A DNA stretch of 57,013 nucleotides from Albugo candida (lineage: Eukaryota; Oomycota; Peronosporomycetes; Albuginales): assembly GCA_040437565.1 (NCBI GenBank), contig JBDOQK010000088.1, positions 1 to 57,013 of the forward strand, written 5' to 3'. The translations under genes were made by a program, and so were the position numbers. Each line of letters starts with the position of its first letter. The stretch's first letter is position 1. A model generated the notes under the pieces. That model had not been told where the DNA came from. It worked only from the letters and a program-made list of their open reading frames with translations, and searched no databases. Shown here piece by piece: positions 46,614 through 56,800 of this stretch.

Positions 46614-49600
46614 ATGAAAATGAATTCGTGGCAATGGACCGCTGTGCTTTATGCGCTGCACCTGCTGCACACGGAAGCGATATACCAGGATCAAATCGGA
46701 GAATTGGATTGGTTTATAAGGAACGTTGGAAGGGTGACAAGAGTCGCGTTCCCAAAGGTCGATTCTAGCGATTCTCCGCGCATTTTCGTCGCATCGGATG
46801 TCGCCGACAACGCAATCGCTTCGTTGCATGCGGATACAGGGCTTATTCACTGGCGTATCCTTTTGGAAACATGTGCGTATTTCTCATGTGTAGACGCGTA
46901 TTTTTGTAGTTAGTGGAGGCTGATTATGTAATTATTTCATGTAGCGGATATCATTGATGCAATTCATNNNNNNNNNNNNNNNNNNNNNNNNNNNNNNNNN
47001 NNNNNNNNNNNNNNNNNNNNNNNNNNNNNNNNNNNNNNNNNNNNNNNNNNNNNNNNNNNNNNNNNNNGTGGAGGCTGATTATGTAATTATTTCATGTAGC
47101 GGATATCATTGATGCAATTCATCATACAAGATTTGGACTTTTGTCGATCTCCAGGTACAAAACGTAGCTCTTCCCGTACAAAAAAGGGATCTAGATCGTC
47201 CGACTTGTTCTTGTAGTCAAGCGCAAATGATCCGTCTTTGGGACTCGGAGCATGGAAGTTTATTGTGGAATACGTTTGTGGCTAGCGATGTAATTGAAGA
47301 GAACAATACGGGCACAATTCGAATTATAGAAAGCTGCGAGGACACCAACTTAATATATGTATTCACACCATCCAATTATGTAAAAGTCAACATTCAGCAT
47401 GGAACGATCTTATGGACGCGATCGTATCTGCCTCACTGGTCGAATGTCAGTGGAATGCATCCAAATTGTGGCACCTTCAAGTTGTACATCGCCATTTCCG
47501 ATCTCGACAACGCACCCNNNNNNNNNNNNNNNNNNNNNNNNNNNNNNNNNNNNNNNNNNNNNNNNNNNNNNNNNNNNNNNNNNNNNNNNNNNNNNNNNNN
47601 NNNNNNNNNNNNNNNNNCATCCAATTATGTAAAAGTCAATATTCAGCATGGAACGATCTTATGGACGCGATCGTATCTGCCTCACTGGTCGAATGTCAGT
47701 GGAATGCATCCAAATTGTGGCACCTTCAAGTTGTACATCGCCATTTCCGATCTCGACAACGCACCCTTCTCTGTGGAGCTGGATATGGTGACCGATGATG
47801 TGCGTGAATTCGATGACAAAAACGACGACACTGAATCGATCTTTGTGGACACCATGCAAAGCAGTACATCCGGTCGACTACGTGTTACATCTCACAACAA
47901 CGAAATGACATTGGAATTCCGCTCGTTTACTGATGACACCATTCAACTCATTGAATTGTCGCAACTCATTGAATCACAACGCAATTCAATTCAGACCATT
48001 CAATCCCACACGAACAAACTCTTTATCCTCACCTTACATTCTCGCCACCAATTCGTATGCGGTATCAGCGATGACTTTTCTCTCACTCTATTGGGGTCAC
48101 TGCCATCTCACGGAATCACATCCTCCGTTCAAAATGCCAATTCGGAAGCCATTTTCCATATTGCAACCGCTTCGACCTCCGATTCCGTCGTATTGAGACC
48201 GTATTCCATCCCTTCCGTTTCCGAGCAGTTGGAATCTATCGTTCCATTAGCAGTCTCATTGTATGGAGAGAACGTATCGGAAGCTTTTGCATCGTGTCAC
48301 AATTCCGAGTGCTCGCACCTTTGGAGGATGCACGACGATACATTAGTCTTTGTGAAGAGCGGGCACAAGCAATCGCCTGTGGTCGTATGGACGCGAGAGG
48401 AAGCACTCGCTAACGTCAAACAAGTGCATTGGATTTCTCCGATGGAAACCCAACTCGAAAAAGACTTTGCATTTAACGGAATTCCGACATTTCTTCAAGA
48501 AATCCAAATGGAAATCAATCGTATGTATCGATTCTCCGCTCAAATTGCACACTTTTTCGCAGGCTCCGGTATGAAAATGGAAAGGAACGTGTCGACAAAG
48601 AAAGTCTCCAAAAACGCTCATTTCTTTGGATTTTCAAAATTTGTGATCGTTTTGACAAAAAGCGGCAAATTGTTCGCTCTGCAACCGGAAGCTCAGCGGA
48701 TTGTGTGGTCCAAATACATCGGTTCCGAGTACAATGTGTTTGTATCGAGAGACCATCCAGCGCTCGGACTCGGTCCCGAACTCATTCTTTTCGCAAATAA
48801 TCGCAACATCGTTTGGATCGATGGAACCACAGGCACATCGTTACGACAAATTGAGTTGAAAGCGAATTACTGGCCGCTTTTACTTCCCAAATTAAAATCC
48901 TCTGTCCACACTGGCGGCAGTATCGGACATTCTTTGGCACTGATCTCTCCCGATACGATGAAACTCACCGATCCGACGGACGATAAGACATTCCTTCCGC
49001 AAAAGAACGTGTATTTCTATCGCTTTGACGTCATTGAGAACGCATTCAAAGGCTATGTTGTTGGAGTGCACGGCGCCAAATGCGTTTGGTCGATTGTGTT
49101 GCCACAAAATCATTCTCTGAACGCTTTTCTGAATCCGACACATTCCGTCATCGACAGTGCTGTCATTGTAACGGGCGATGATTCCTTGCTGTTAAAGTAT
49201 ACGAATCCTCACGCATTTGCATTTGCATCTGTTTCCAACGAAAATGTGGCAATATTTCATATCGTCGACGCCGTTACGGGAAGGATTTTGTATCGAGCAC
49301 ATCACGCGAATGGCTCGAAAGTGATTCAAATCGCTCACGTTCGTGTCTCTNNNNNNNNNNNNNNNNNNNNNNNNNNNNNNNNNNNNNNNNNNNNNNNNNN
49401 NNNNNNNNNNNNNNNNNNNNNNNNNNNNNNNNNNNNNNNNNNNNNNNNNNTTTTCTGAATCCGACACATTCCGTCATCGACAGTGCTGTCATTGTAACGG
49501 GCGATGATTCCTTGCTGTTAAAGTATACGAATCCTCACGCATTTGCATTTGCATCTGTTTCCAACGAAAATGTGGCAATATTTCATATCGTCGACGCCGT

Positions 49601-50471
49601 TACGGGAAGGATTTTGTATCGAGCACATCACGCGAATGGCTCGAAAGTGATTCAAATCGCTCACGTTCGTGTCTCTTTGTATTTTGTATTTCGTCGCTGA
49701 CGAGCGATTTCGTAGAGCGAAAATTGGTTTGTGTATACGTTTTGGAACGCATCAAAGAAAATGACACAATTGGTATCGCTTTTCCTCTTTGACGGAGCGA
49801 TCGGATCACATGAACTGAATTTGTGGAAACGACCTTTTTGGACGACAACGCGCTCGTCGTATGAGCCAAAGCTTCCGATCGTCTTACAACGAGCATTTCT
49901 CCTTCCAACACGAGTTCGAGTACGTTTCCAATTACATCCAAAACGCCAATTGCTATCCGTTTCTGTAGACATTGGAAATCACACGCACTTTTCGCGGAAT
50001 TACGCCAAAGTTTCTATTGATTGGAATGGAAAATGGCCAAATTCTCAAATTCTCAAGAAACGCTGTGGATCCTCGGCAGTCGGACGGACCTCCGACTTCT
50101 CAACAGCAAAGGTGGGAATATCATATTCCGAGACGCTGCTGAGAAATTGTGACTGTAGCGAGGGAATGCAACAGTATTCGCCAATGATTCCAATGTTTAG
50201 CAATCCGACGGCTTTTGTCACTTACAATGAGACAATTGGAAGCATTTACGGGATCAAAGCCTCTCCAGCGCATTTGGAATCGACGACGCTGATGTTCGCG
50301 TGGGGAATGGATTTGTATTACCATCGTTTAGCTCCATCGAATGCCTTTGATCTGCTTCCAATGGAATTCAATCACAGTATGTTGGTTCTGCTTTGTATCG
50401 GATTCATTCTCGCGACATTGGCATCGCGACATTTCGCGCGACGCAAAGCGCTTTTTCAAGCGTGGAAATAG
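46614..50471 (+). CDS. EMC1: ER membrane protein complex subunit 1 (EMC1)
   Basis: EMC1 is the large beta-propeller subunit of the ER insertase complex. The protein starts with a signal peptide (MKMNSWQWTAVLYALHLLHT) then YQDQIGELDW, matching VYEDQVGKFDW of human EMC1. The lumenal propeller follows, then SENWFVYTFWN, LPIVLQRAFLLPT and GIKASPAHLESTTLMFAWGM, a C-terminal membrane helix (MLVLLCIGFILATL) and a short basic tail. I place exons at 46614-46872, 47100-47154, 47217-49670 and 49716-50471, with introns of about 72, 62 and 45 nt. The last donor (GTCTCT) is uncertain. Three N gaps with repeated flanks interrupt the gene. After collapsing the repeats the coding length is 2949 nt, 982 residues, divisible by three and close to the human 993. 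Unbroken translation through the first internal gap is coincidental. Confidence 0.93.
46913..47122 (+). repeat. Contig overlap around N gap, EMC1 intron 1
   Basis: Bases 46913-46967 recur at 47068-47122 across the gap 46968-47067. They include the end of intron 1 and the start of exon 2, so exon 2 should be counted once. Confidence 0.9.
47369..47766 (+). repeat. Contig overlap around N gap, EMC1 exon 3
   Basis: Bases 47369-47517 recur at 47618-47766 across the gap 47518-47617. One difference is visible (C at 47391, T at 47640), synonymous for Asn, which could be two haplotypes or a read error. Confidence 0.9.
49125..49676 (+). repeat. Contig overlap around N gap, EMC1 exon 3 end
   Basis: Bases 49125-49350 recur at 49451-49676 across the gap 49351-49450. 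The repeat breaks the apparent frame, which is restored on collapsing. Confidence 0.9.
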
Positions 50472-50633
50472 GAGCAGAATTGTAATTTCAGATACATTNN
50501 NNNNNNNNNNNNNNNNNNNNNNNNNNNNNNNNNNNNNNNNNNNNNNNNNNNNNNNNNNNNNNNNNNNNNNNNNNNNNNNNNNNNNNNNNNNNNNNNNNGG
50601 AAATAGGAGCAGAATTGTAATTTCAGATACATT
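50464..50633 (+). repeat. Contig overlap around N gap, EMC1 3' end
   Basis: The 35 bases 50464-50498, including the last EMC1 codons, recur at 50599-50633 across the gap 50499-50598. The gap falls in a minisatellite, which may have caused the assembly break. Confidence 0.85.
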
Positions 50634-50730
50634 GTCATTTCATGCGTGTCAGAATTGTAATTTCAGATACATTATCGTGGCACGAGTATCAGAACTGTAA
50701 TTTCAGATACATTGTCATCTCTATTGCGAA
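50611..50730. repeat. 40-bp minisatellite between convergent genes
   Basis: Three units of exactly 40 bp start at 50611, 50651 and 50691, each opening AGAA(T/C)TGTAATTTCAGATAC and differing mainly in the second half. The array lies between the stops of EMC1 and the PDCD2-family gene and runs over the latter's stop codon (50721-50723). It probably forms the 3' UTRs or a shared termination region for the converging transcripts. Confidence 0.85.
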
Positions 50731-51767
50731 TTTGTCTGTGGCGAATATGGCGCTTGGTAAAATACGAATTCTTCGGCGCAGCTGTTTGGTGATTGACAGC
50801 TTTTAACGCATGTGAATACGACCAAAGTTCCCCATTCCCAATGCTCCGCATCGACTTGCAGGTAATACAGTAATTGTGGTAGAATTTGAAATTCAAACTT
50901 TCGTGGAGATCCGCAATTCGAACACGATGGAATAATGTTGAAATCGTTTACGATTCCTTTGGAATGGACCCATAGAATATCGGTATTATTCCATCGCGAA
51001 TATCGTAAAATTTGGCTTTTTGCGATTGCAATTCGCGTTAGAAAACGAACATACTGCTCATCTTCTGGAGTCCCGTCGTCTCCGAGCAGTTGTTTTAATT
51101 CCGTTTGTGTGATATCGATATCCGTGTCGTTGAATAAAGGATCGTTTTTATCATTGTTTTCGAGTCGATCTAAAGGCGTGCGTGAGATTACAGACTATAC
51201 ATTTTATAGAAAAGAGTGTATACTCTTCTGATACGTTTCGAGTAAGTTGAGCTCTTTGGCGTCTAATGCGATATTTCTATCGTGTTCTGAGTCGATTACG
51301 ATATCGCAATGAGGAAATAACATATCGGAAGTGTTATTTGTGATTTCTGATTGAGTGGGAATATAATCAGTTGGATGCGGTTGGAGAGGTTCGGAAGGTG
51401 TGGAGTCCAACGTATAAAACGGATTATCGCGAGGTAATTGAGAGCGAAATACTTTGAATCGAGTCGTTGAATTGCACGCGCGCTGTCGACAGAAAAACAT
51501 ATACAAAGTGCGATGAAATGCGTCGATCTCCGTGTCTAAAGGACAATATATTTGCAAAATGAATGTCAGTGGCGTTTTGCAGGAATTACAAATATGTTTG
51601 TCTTTGGGATTTGCGTGTGGATGGAGCCAATTGGGTGTGCCACCGACTTTACCGCCATCCCATTCGCTCCAATTGTTGTCTTGAAAACAGACTTTGTTGA
51701 CTGTGGAGTCGCTTAGAGCAAAGCCCAATTCGACGGAAGACATTGCGTTTCCTTTGATGTCAACCAC
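50721..51767 (-). CDS. PDCD2-family protein
   Basis: Two exons, 51767-51224 and 51169-50721, are split by a 54-nt intron with GT/AG ends. The joined frame gives 330 residues, a usual length for PDCD2/PDCD2L. The N-terminal half reads VELGFALSD, KVGGTPNWLHP, CNSCKTPLTFILQIYCPLDT, AFHRTLYMFFCRQRAC and FRSQLPRDNPFY. The C-terminal domain reads QILRYSRWNNTDILWV, CSNCGSPRKFEFQILPQLLY, EWGTLVVFTCVKSC, typical of the PDCD2_C domain. PDCD2 proteins act as dedicated chaperones for ribosomal protein uS5 and support 40S ribosome biogenesis; that role is known for the family and inferred here. Translation could instead begin at Met9 (51743), where family similarity starts. It converges on EMC1, with the minisatellite between the two. 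Confidence 0.93.
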
Positions 51768-54700
51768 GATTGATTCAATGTGTACCGAATGTATAGTAGT
51801 GGTGATGACATGTGACGTGGCTTGTACGTAATGTGACTCTCTTTATATTGAGAGGAACTTTGATGATGACGAATGAACAATGTTGATATCGAGTAAAAAA
51901 GATAGGCGTTGTGGGAAAAGTATTCACTTAAGACTCTTGTGAATTCTTGTGATTGCAAAAAAAAAAAGACGCGCTAACGCAAGACGTCACGGTTTTATCC
52001 AACTATAGTGATCCTTACACGTGTTCCTTTGACCGAATGATTTAGATTCACGACTACTTACATGCGTTGTTGCAAGTCACCGCTACCTGTTGGGTGTGTC
52101 ACCGACACAGAATAATACAAGCGATTTGAAGTGCTGTCTGTATCACCAGATTGAACAATATCGAGACTCTCTGACCGTAGACACTACCTTGCAGTTGTAC
52201 AGGACTCTACATGCAGCTGGTACGCTTACATGTCTGTCGAAACTTGTTGACTAAAAACGCCACAAGCAAATCTCTAGCCTTTTAAACTACGCAGCGGAAA
52301 GGACTCTTTCTTGCTATAACATCTTTCAACTGCAACGTGATTCGCAAGTATCTCACTTATAAGCATCGTATGAACTTGACGGAAAGATGATGTGACATTC
52401 TATCAACACTTCTTTGAACACTAGAAGTGAGAATATTCAGTCCAATTGTGATCATTCTGCGTGTTTACCCTAAAAACGATGGATTGGACAGCTGACAGCT
52501 ACACAACTCGAAACATTTGTCTCGAGCCTCAGTCGAAGAGCTTTGAACACATTAAACCTGTATTAATTAATCAAGTGTAAGCATTGAAATGTCTCTTATT
52601 ACAGTGACTAACCTACTGGGATCGTAATACTGCACACATACATTGTTCTGTGTATCACACCCTAAATAGAGGTATCATTGGTCTTATGGCAACGTAAGTA
52701 GGAAGGCGCGGAAAGACAGCAATTGTATAGAAATACCACATCCCGAAGCAAGATGATGTGTCTGCGTGTCGTTATAAAAGGAATTTCTGTCTACACTGTG
52801 TTCGGATCCGACTTCATTTGCAGAGTATACTGTACGACTTAAAAGGTAGAGAGAAATCGTTTAAGAATTGGCTGTTAGCTGCGCGAATTGATTTTTTCCA
52901 TCATAGCCAGTAGAGATTGTAGTCCTACTATACTACATAATGTCTCATTGAACCTGAATTCGCGTACAACGTTGCAAGGAATCAGAAAGTAGTCCATTTC
53001 TTAATTTCGTCCAATCATCATAACTCTAATGCAACATTTCTATCAAAAGGGAGCTGTCTATCAGTGTCGTACCAATCAAATCGATTTAGAATGATGTTCT
53101 TTCAAGCTTCTGTGCAACATCTTTTTCTTCCCGCAATTTGACTAAGAGATAGACCACAATTTCCAATTTCCTTGCAGCGGCATCATCATGGTTATTTCGA
53201 CACGTTGGTCTCATGTACTCCTTCTTTCAATATGGATCCTTACAGCGTCCACTATCAAGGGCACAACGCACAATTCTCCCGAAACCAAGCCTCAACATTT
53301 CGAGTCTGGTTCTTCCAGCTCCGAAACGGAGAAGCATCGTTACGTTCGAGGCAAAAAACTATTACTTGGAGCCATGGCTGTGCATCAGTTGCTTTGGTTT
53401 GGTCCCAACGAAGCGTATCATTCCATAAAAGCAGAATTTCGCAAATTGGAGAGAGCGAAAAGTTGGAATCCTCTAAGATGGTTCATTTCCAGTAAAGGTA
53501 AAAGCTGGGATCAAGAATTACTGAAAGCGTTTGATATTATGGAAGATCCCNNNNNNNNNNNNNNNNNNNNNNNNNNNNNNNNNNNNNNNNNNNNNNNNNN
53601 NNNNNNNNNNNNNNNNNNNNNNNNNNNNNNNNNNNNNNNNNNNNNNNNNNAAAAAAAAAAAGACGCGCTAACGCAAGACGTCACGGTTTTATCCAACTAT
53701 AGTGATCCTTACACGTGTTCCTTTGACCGAATGATTTAGATTCACGACTACTTACATGCGTTGTTGCAAGTCACCGCTACCTGTTGGGTGTGTCACCGAC
53801 ACAGAATAATACAAGCGATTTGAAGTGCTGTCTGTATCACCAGATTGAACAATATCGAGACTCTCTGACCGTAGACACTACCTTGCAGTTGTACAGGACT
53901 CTACATGCAGCTGGTACGCTTACATGTCTGTCGAAACTTGTTGACTAAAAACGCCACAAGCAAATCTCTAGCCTTTTAAACTACGCAGCGGAAAGGACTC
54001 TTTCTTGCTATAACATCTTTCAACTGCAACGTGATTCGCAAGTATCTCACTTATAAGCATCGTATGAACTTGACGGAAAGATGATGTGACATTCTATCAA
54101 CACTTCTTTGAACACTAGAAGTGAGAATATTCAGTCCAATTGTGATCATTCTGCGTGTTTACCCTAAAAACGATGGATTGGACAGCTGACAGCTACACAA
54201 CTCGAAACATTTGTCTCGAGCCTCAGTCGAAGAGCTTTGAACACATTAAACCTGTATTAATTAATCAAGTGTAAGCATTGAAATGTCTCTTATTACAGTG
54301 ACTAACCTACTGGGATCGTAATACTGCACACATACATTGTTCTGTGTATCACACCCTAAATAGAGGTATCATTGGTCTTATGGCAACGTAAGTAGGAAGG
54401 CGCGGAAAGACAGCAATTGTATAGAAATACCACATCCCGAAGCAAGATGATGTGTCTGCGTGTCGTTATAAAAGGAATTTCTGTCTACACTGTGTTCGGA
54501 TCCGACTTCATTTGCAGAGTATACTGTACGACTTAAAAGGTAGAGAGAAATCGTTTAAGAATTGGCTGTTAGCTGCGCGAATTGATTTTTTCCATCATAG
54601 CCAGTAGAGATTGTAGTCCTACTATACTACATAATGTCTCATTGAACCTGAATTCGCGTACAACGTTGCAAGGAATCAGAAAGTAGTCCATTTCTTAATT

Positions 54701-54881
54701 TCGTCCAATCATCATAACTCTAATGCAACATTTCTATCAAAAGGGAGCTGTCTATCAGTGTCGTACCAATCAAATCGATTTAGAATGATGTTCTTTCAAG
54801 CTTCTGTGCAACATCTTTTTCTTCCCGCAATTTGACTAAGAGATAGACCACAATTTCCAATTTCCTTGCAGCGGCATCATC
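51768..54881. other. Intergenic DNA, mostly one contig overlap
   Basis: About 51768-51956 is the upstream region of the PDCD2-family gene. The rest is the 5' flank of the secreted-protein gene at 54882, present twice because of the contig overlap. No gene or motif is recognised in the 1.4 kb of unique sequence. Confidence 0.5.
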
Positions 54882-55244
54882 ATGGTTATTTCGACACGTT
54901 GGTCTCATGTACTCCTTCTTTCAATATGGATCCTTACAGCGTCCACTATCAAGGGCACAACGCACAATTCTCCCGAAACCAAGCCTCAACATTTCGAGTC
55001 TGGTTCTTCCAGCTCCGAAACGGAGAAGCATCGTTACGTTCGAGGCAAAAAACTATTACTTGGAGCCATGGCTGTGCATCAGTTGCTTTGGTTTGGTCCC
55101 AACGAAGCGTATCATTCCATAAAAGCAGAATTTCGCAAATTGGAGAGAGCGAAAAGTTGGAATCCTCTAAGATGGTTCATTTCCAGTAAAGGTAAAAGCT
55201 GGGATCAAGAATTACTGAAAGCGTTTGATATTATGGAAGATCCC
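51957..55244 (+). repeat. Contig overlap around N gap (false tandem copy)
   Basis: Bases 51957-53550 recur at 53651-55244 across the gap 53551-53650, starting in a run of eleven A. The overlap of about 1594 bp is the largest in the window and contains the 5' third of the secreted-protein gene, so the open frame at 53188 is the same gene as that at 54882, cut off by the gap. Confidence 0.9.
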
Positions 55245-55979
55245 GAAGCACTCGACGAGAAGCAAATTATACACAAGTATCTGAAAGCTGCCTACGAATC
55301 CGTTCCCTTTTCCGAAAAGGCTTTTGGTGCCAAGGATGTATATGTTGTATATCGAAAGATTCTGAAGGTTTATGCCAACATCATTTTAACATCCGATGTC
55401 GATTACATCCGAAAGGAACTCACCTTATCTATGGAACGTGAACCTGAATCAGAGTTTCATACTATAAATATGAGGGACTATTTGGATTCAAAAAAATTGC
55501 GCCGTTACGAATATGCAATATCTCCGCCAAAAGAACCAATCGTAGCCATGGCATCATACTTCTTTGCGAAATACGGGTGCGTTACCGTTGTCAGCATGAC
55601 ACGAGCCATGACAGCAAATTTTCAAAGGATTATCGACATTGTCTTGAAGATGCTGAAATCTGTCATGGACATGAAAGGGAAAGGCTCGCGCGATTCTCAT
55701 TCGATAATGGAATGGACAAAGCAAAGTGAAAAGATCGATACGTTATTGCCTGGTTTTATTGAAAAGACTGAGCTGGTGGATGTATTTGCTACAGAGTTGC
55801 TGGGAAAACCGAAAACGTATGGTTTTTTGGATAATGAGTGTGATGCGCATTCGAAGCATGCTTCTCATGTTTTGCAAGCACTTAACACTACCACACTGCA
55901 AATTTACCGGTTTGTACGTAACAACCGGAAGTATTTCTCTTACCGTTCAAGATTAGCAAACTTTTTCAACATATATTAA
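54882..55979 (+). CDS. Large secreted orphan protein, 365 residues
   Basis: The product begins MVISTRWSHVLLLSIWILTA, a signal peptide likely cleaved near STIKG/TTHN. A short serine- and glutamate-rich stretch (ESGSSSSETEKHRYVRGKKL) is followed by a mostly helical, lysine-rich mature domain with only two cysteines. RYVRGKKLL is a basic patch but not RXLR. No family is recognised. The frame is long, uninterrupted and has balanced composition, so it is very likely a real gene. CCTTGCAG just upstream of the ATG (about 54863-54870) resembles a splice acceptor, so a 5' UTR intron is possible. The same sequence at 53188-53550 is an assembly duplicate. Export to the outside or to a host is inferred from the signal peptide alone. 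Confidence 0.85.
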   Translation: MVISTRWSHVLLLSIWILTASTIKGTTHNSPETKPQHFESGSSSSETEKHRYVRGKKLLLGAMAVHQLLWFGPNEAYHSIKAEFRKLERAKSWNPLRWFISSKGKSWDQELLKAFDIMEDPEALDEKQIIHKYLKAAYESVPFSEKAFGAKDVYVVYRKILKVYANIILTSDVDYIRKELTLSMEREPESEFHTINMRDYLDSKKLRRYEYAISPPKEPIVAMASYFFAKYGCVTVVSMTRAMTANFQRIIDIVLKMLKSVMDMKGKGSRDSHSIMEWTKQSEKIDTLLPGFIEKTELVDVFATELLGKPKTYGFLDNECDAHSKHASHVLQALNTTTLQIYRFVRNNRKYFSYRSRLANFFNIY

Positions 55980-56103
55980 TCGAGGGCCACTTGCCTCGAT
56001 ATCCTCTTAAACATACACTATTGAACTTTGATAAGGATGCCTTCATGAAAATAAAAAACATTTTACATAACACCGAGTGTTTGTAAAAGGTAAAAAAAAC
56101 CGA

Positions 56104-56532
56104 ATGCAGGGGTCAGGAGTGTATGTAGTGATACGTGCAGCTTCGGAAAGAGAGATTGTGACAGCATTACATCTATATGATACAACGGCAGGAAGGCGAG
56201 ACGCTTTTTGTTCGAGGATGCTAATAGACAGTGAAGTCTTTTGTGAAGTCGATATAGCGCTGAGAAAAAAATGTACGTGATGGAGCNNNNNNNNNNNNNN
56301 NNNNNNNNNNNNNNNNNNNNNNNNNNNNNNNNNNNNNNNNNNNNNNNNNNNNNNNNNNNNNNNNNNNNNNNNNNNNNNNNNNNNNNTTTGGAGTGAATGT
56401 AATTTCACAGCATTTTCGTCGGATCCAAAACACAGTTATATTGCGTTGGAGACTGAAGTGTTTCATGAAAAAAGTGGTTATGAAAAATTGAGTAAGATTG
56501 GAACAGCCATTTTCTTACGGGCATTATTCTGA
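56104..56532 (+). CDS. Possible two-exon gene interrupted by a gap, unknown
   Basis: The first open stretch starts MQGSGVYVVIRAASEREIVT and stays open to a good splice donor (GTACGT at 56273) just before a 100-N gap (56287-56386). After the gap another stretch with coding character reads WSECNFTAFSSDPKHSYIAL, then HEKSGYEKLSKIGTAIFLRA, and stops at 56530-56532. The two may be exons of one small protein. The gap flanks are not repeated, so real sequence is missing. A different frame just downstream (GIILNAWKRLRDQDDVTFIL) also looks coding-like. No family is recognised. Confidence 0.35.
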
Positions 56533-56800
56533 ATGCGTGGAAGCGATTACGCGATCAAGACGATGTTACGTTTATCTTGCGAAATTTGGGGAGAAAAAGG
56601 CGTTGATTCCTCACTCAAACAGAAAACGTTCCAGCAGCAACAGCAGTCCTATCGTATCCTTCAGCTACATATTGTGATGGATAGAATTAAGGCGCATCAT
56701 CAGTTAGACTGAGCACTTTGGATATGTCAGGAATTGCTTTCTTGCTGTTACTAACAATTTGAGATGGTCAACATAACGACATTCACTGTACACCTCATTT

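Noticed and set aside
47227-49458. EMC1 as a single 743-residue frame through two N tracts
   Set aside because: The first gap stays in frame only because a 149-bp repeat plus 100 N equals 249 bases. Collapsing the overlaps and splicing short introns gives the expected full-length protein.
53188-53739. A second copy of the 365-residue secreted gene
   Set aside because: It is the repeated flank of the gap at 53551. The part after the gap is intergenic sequence read in a chance frame.
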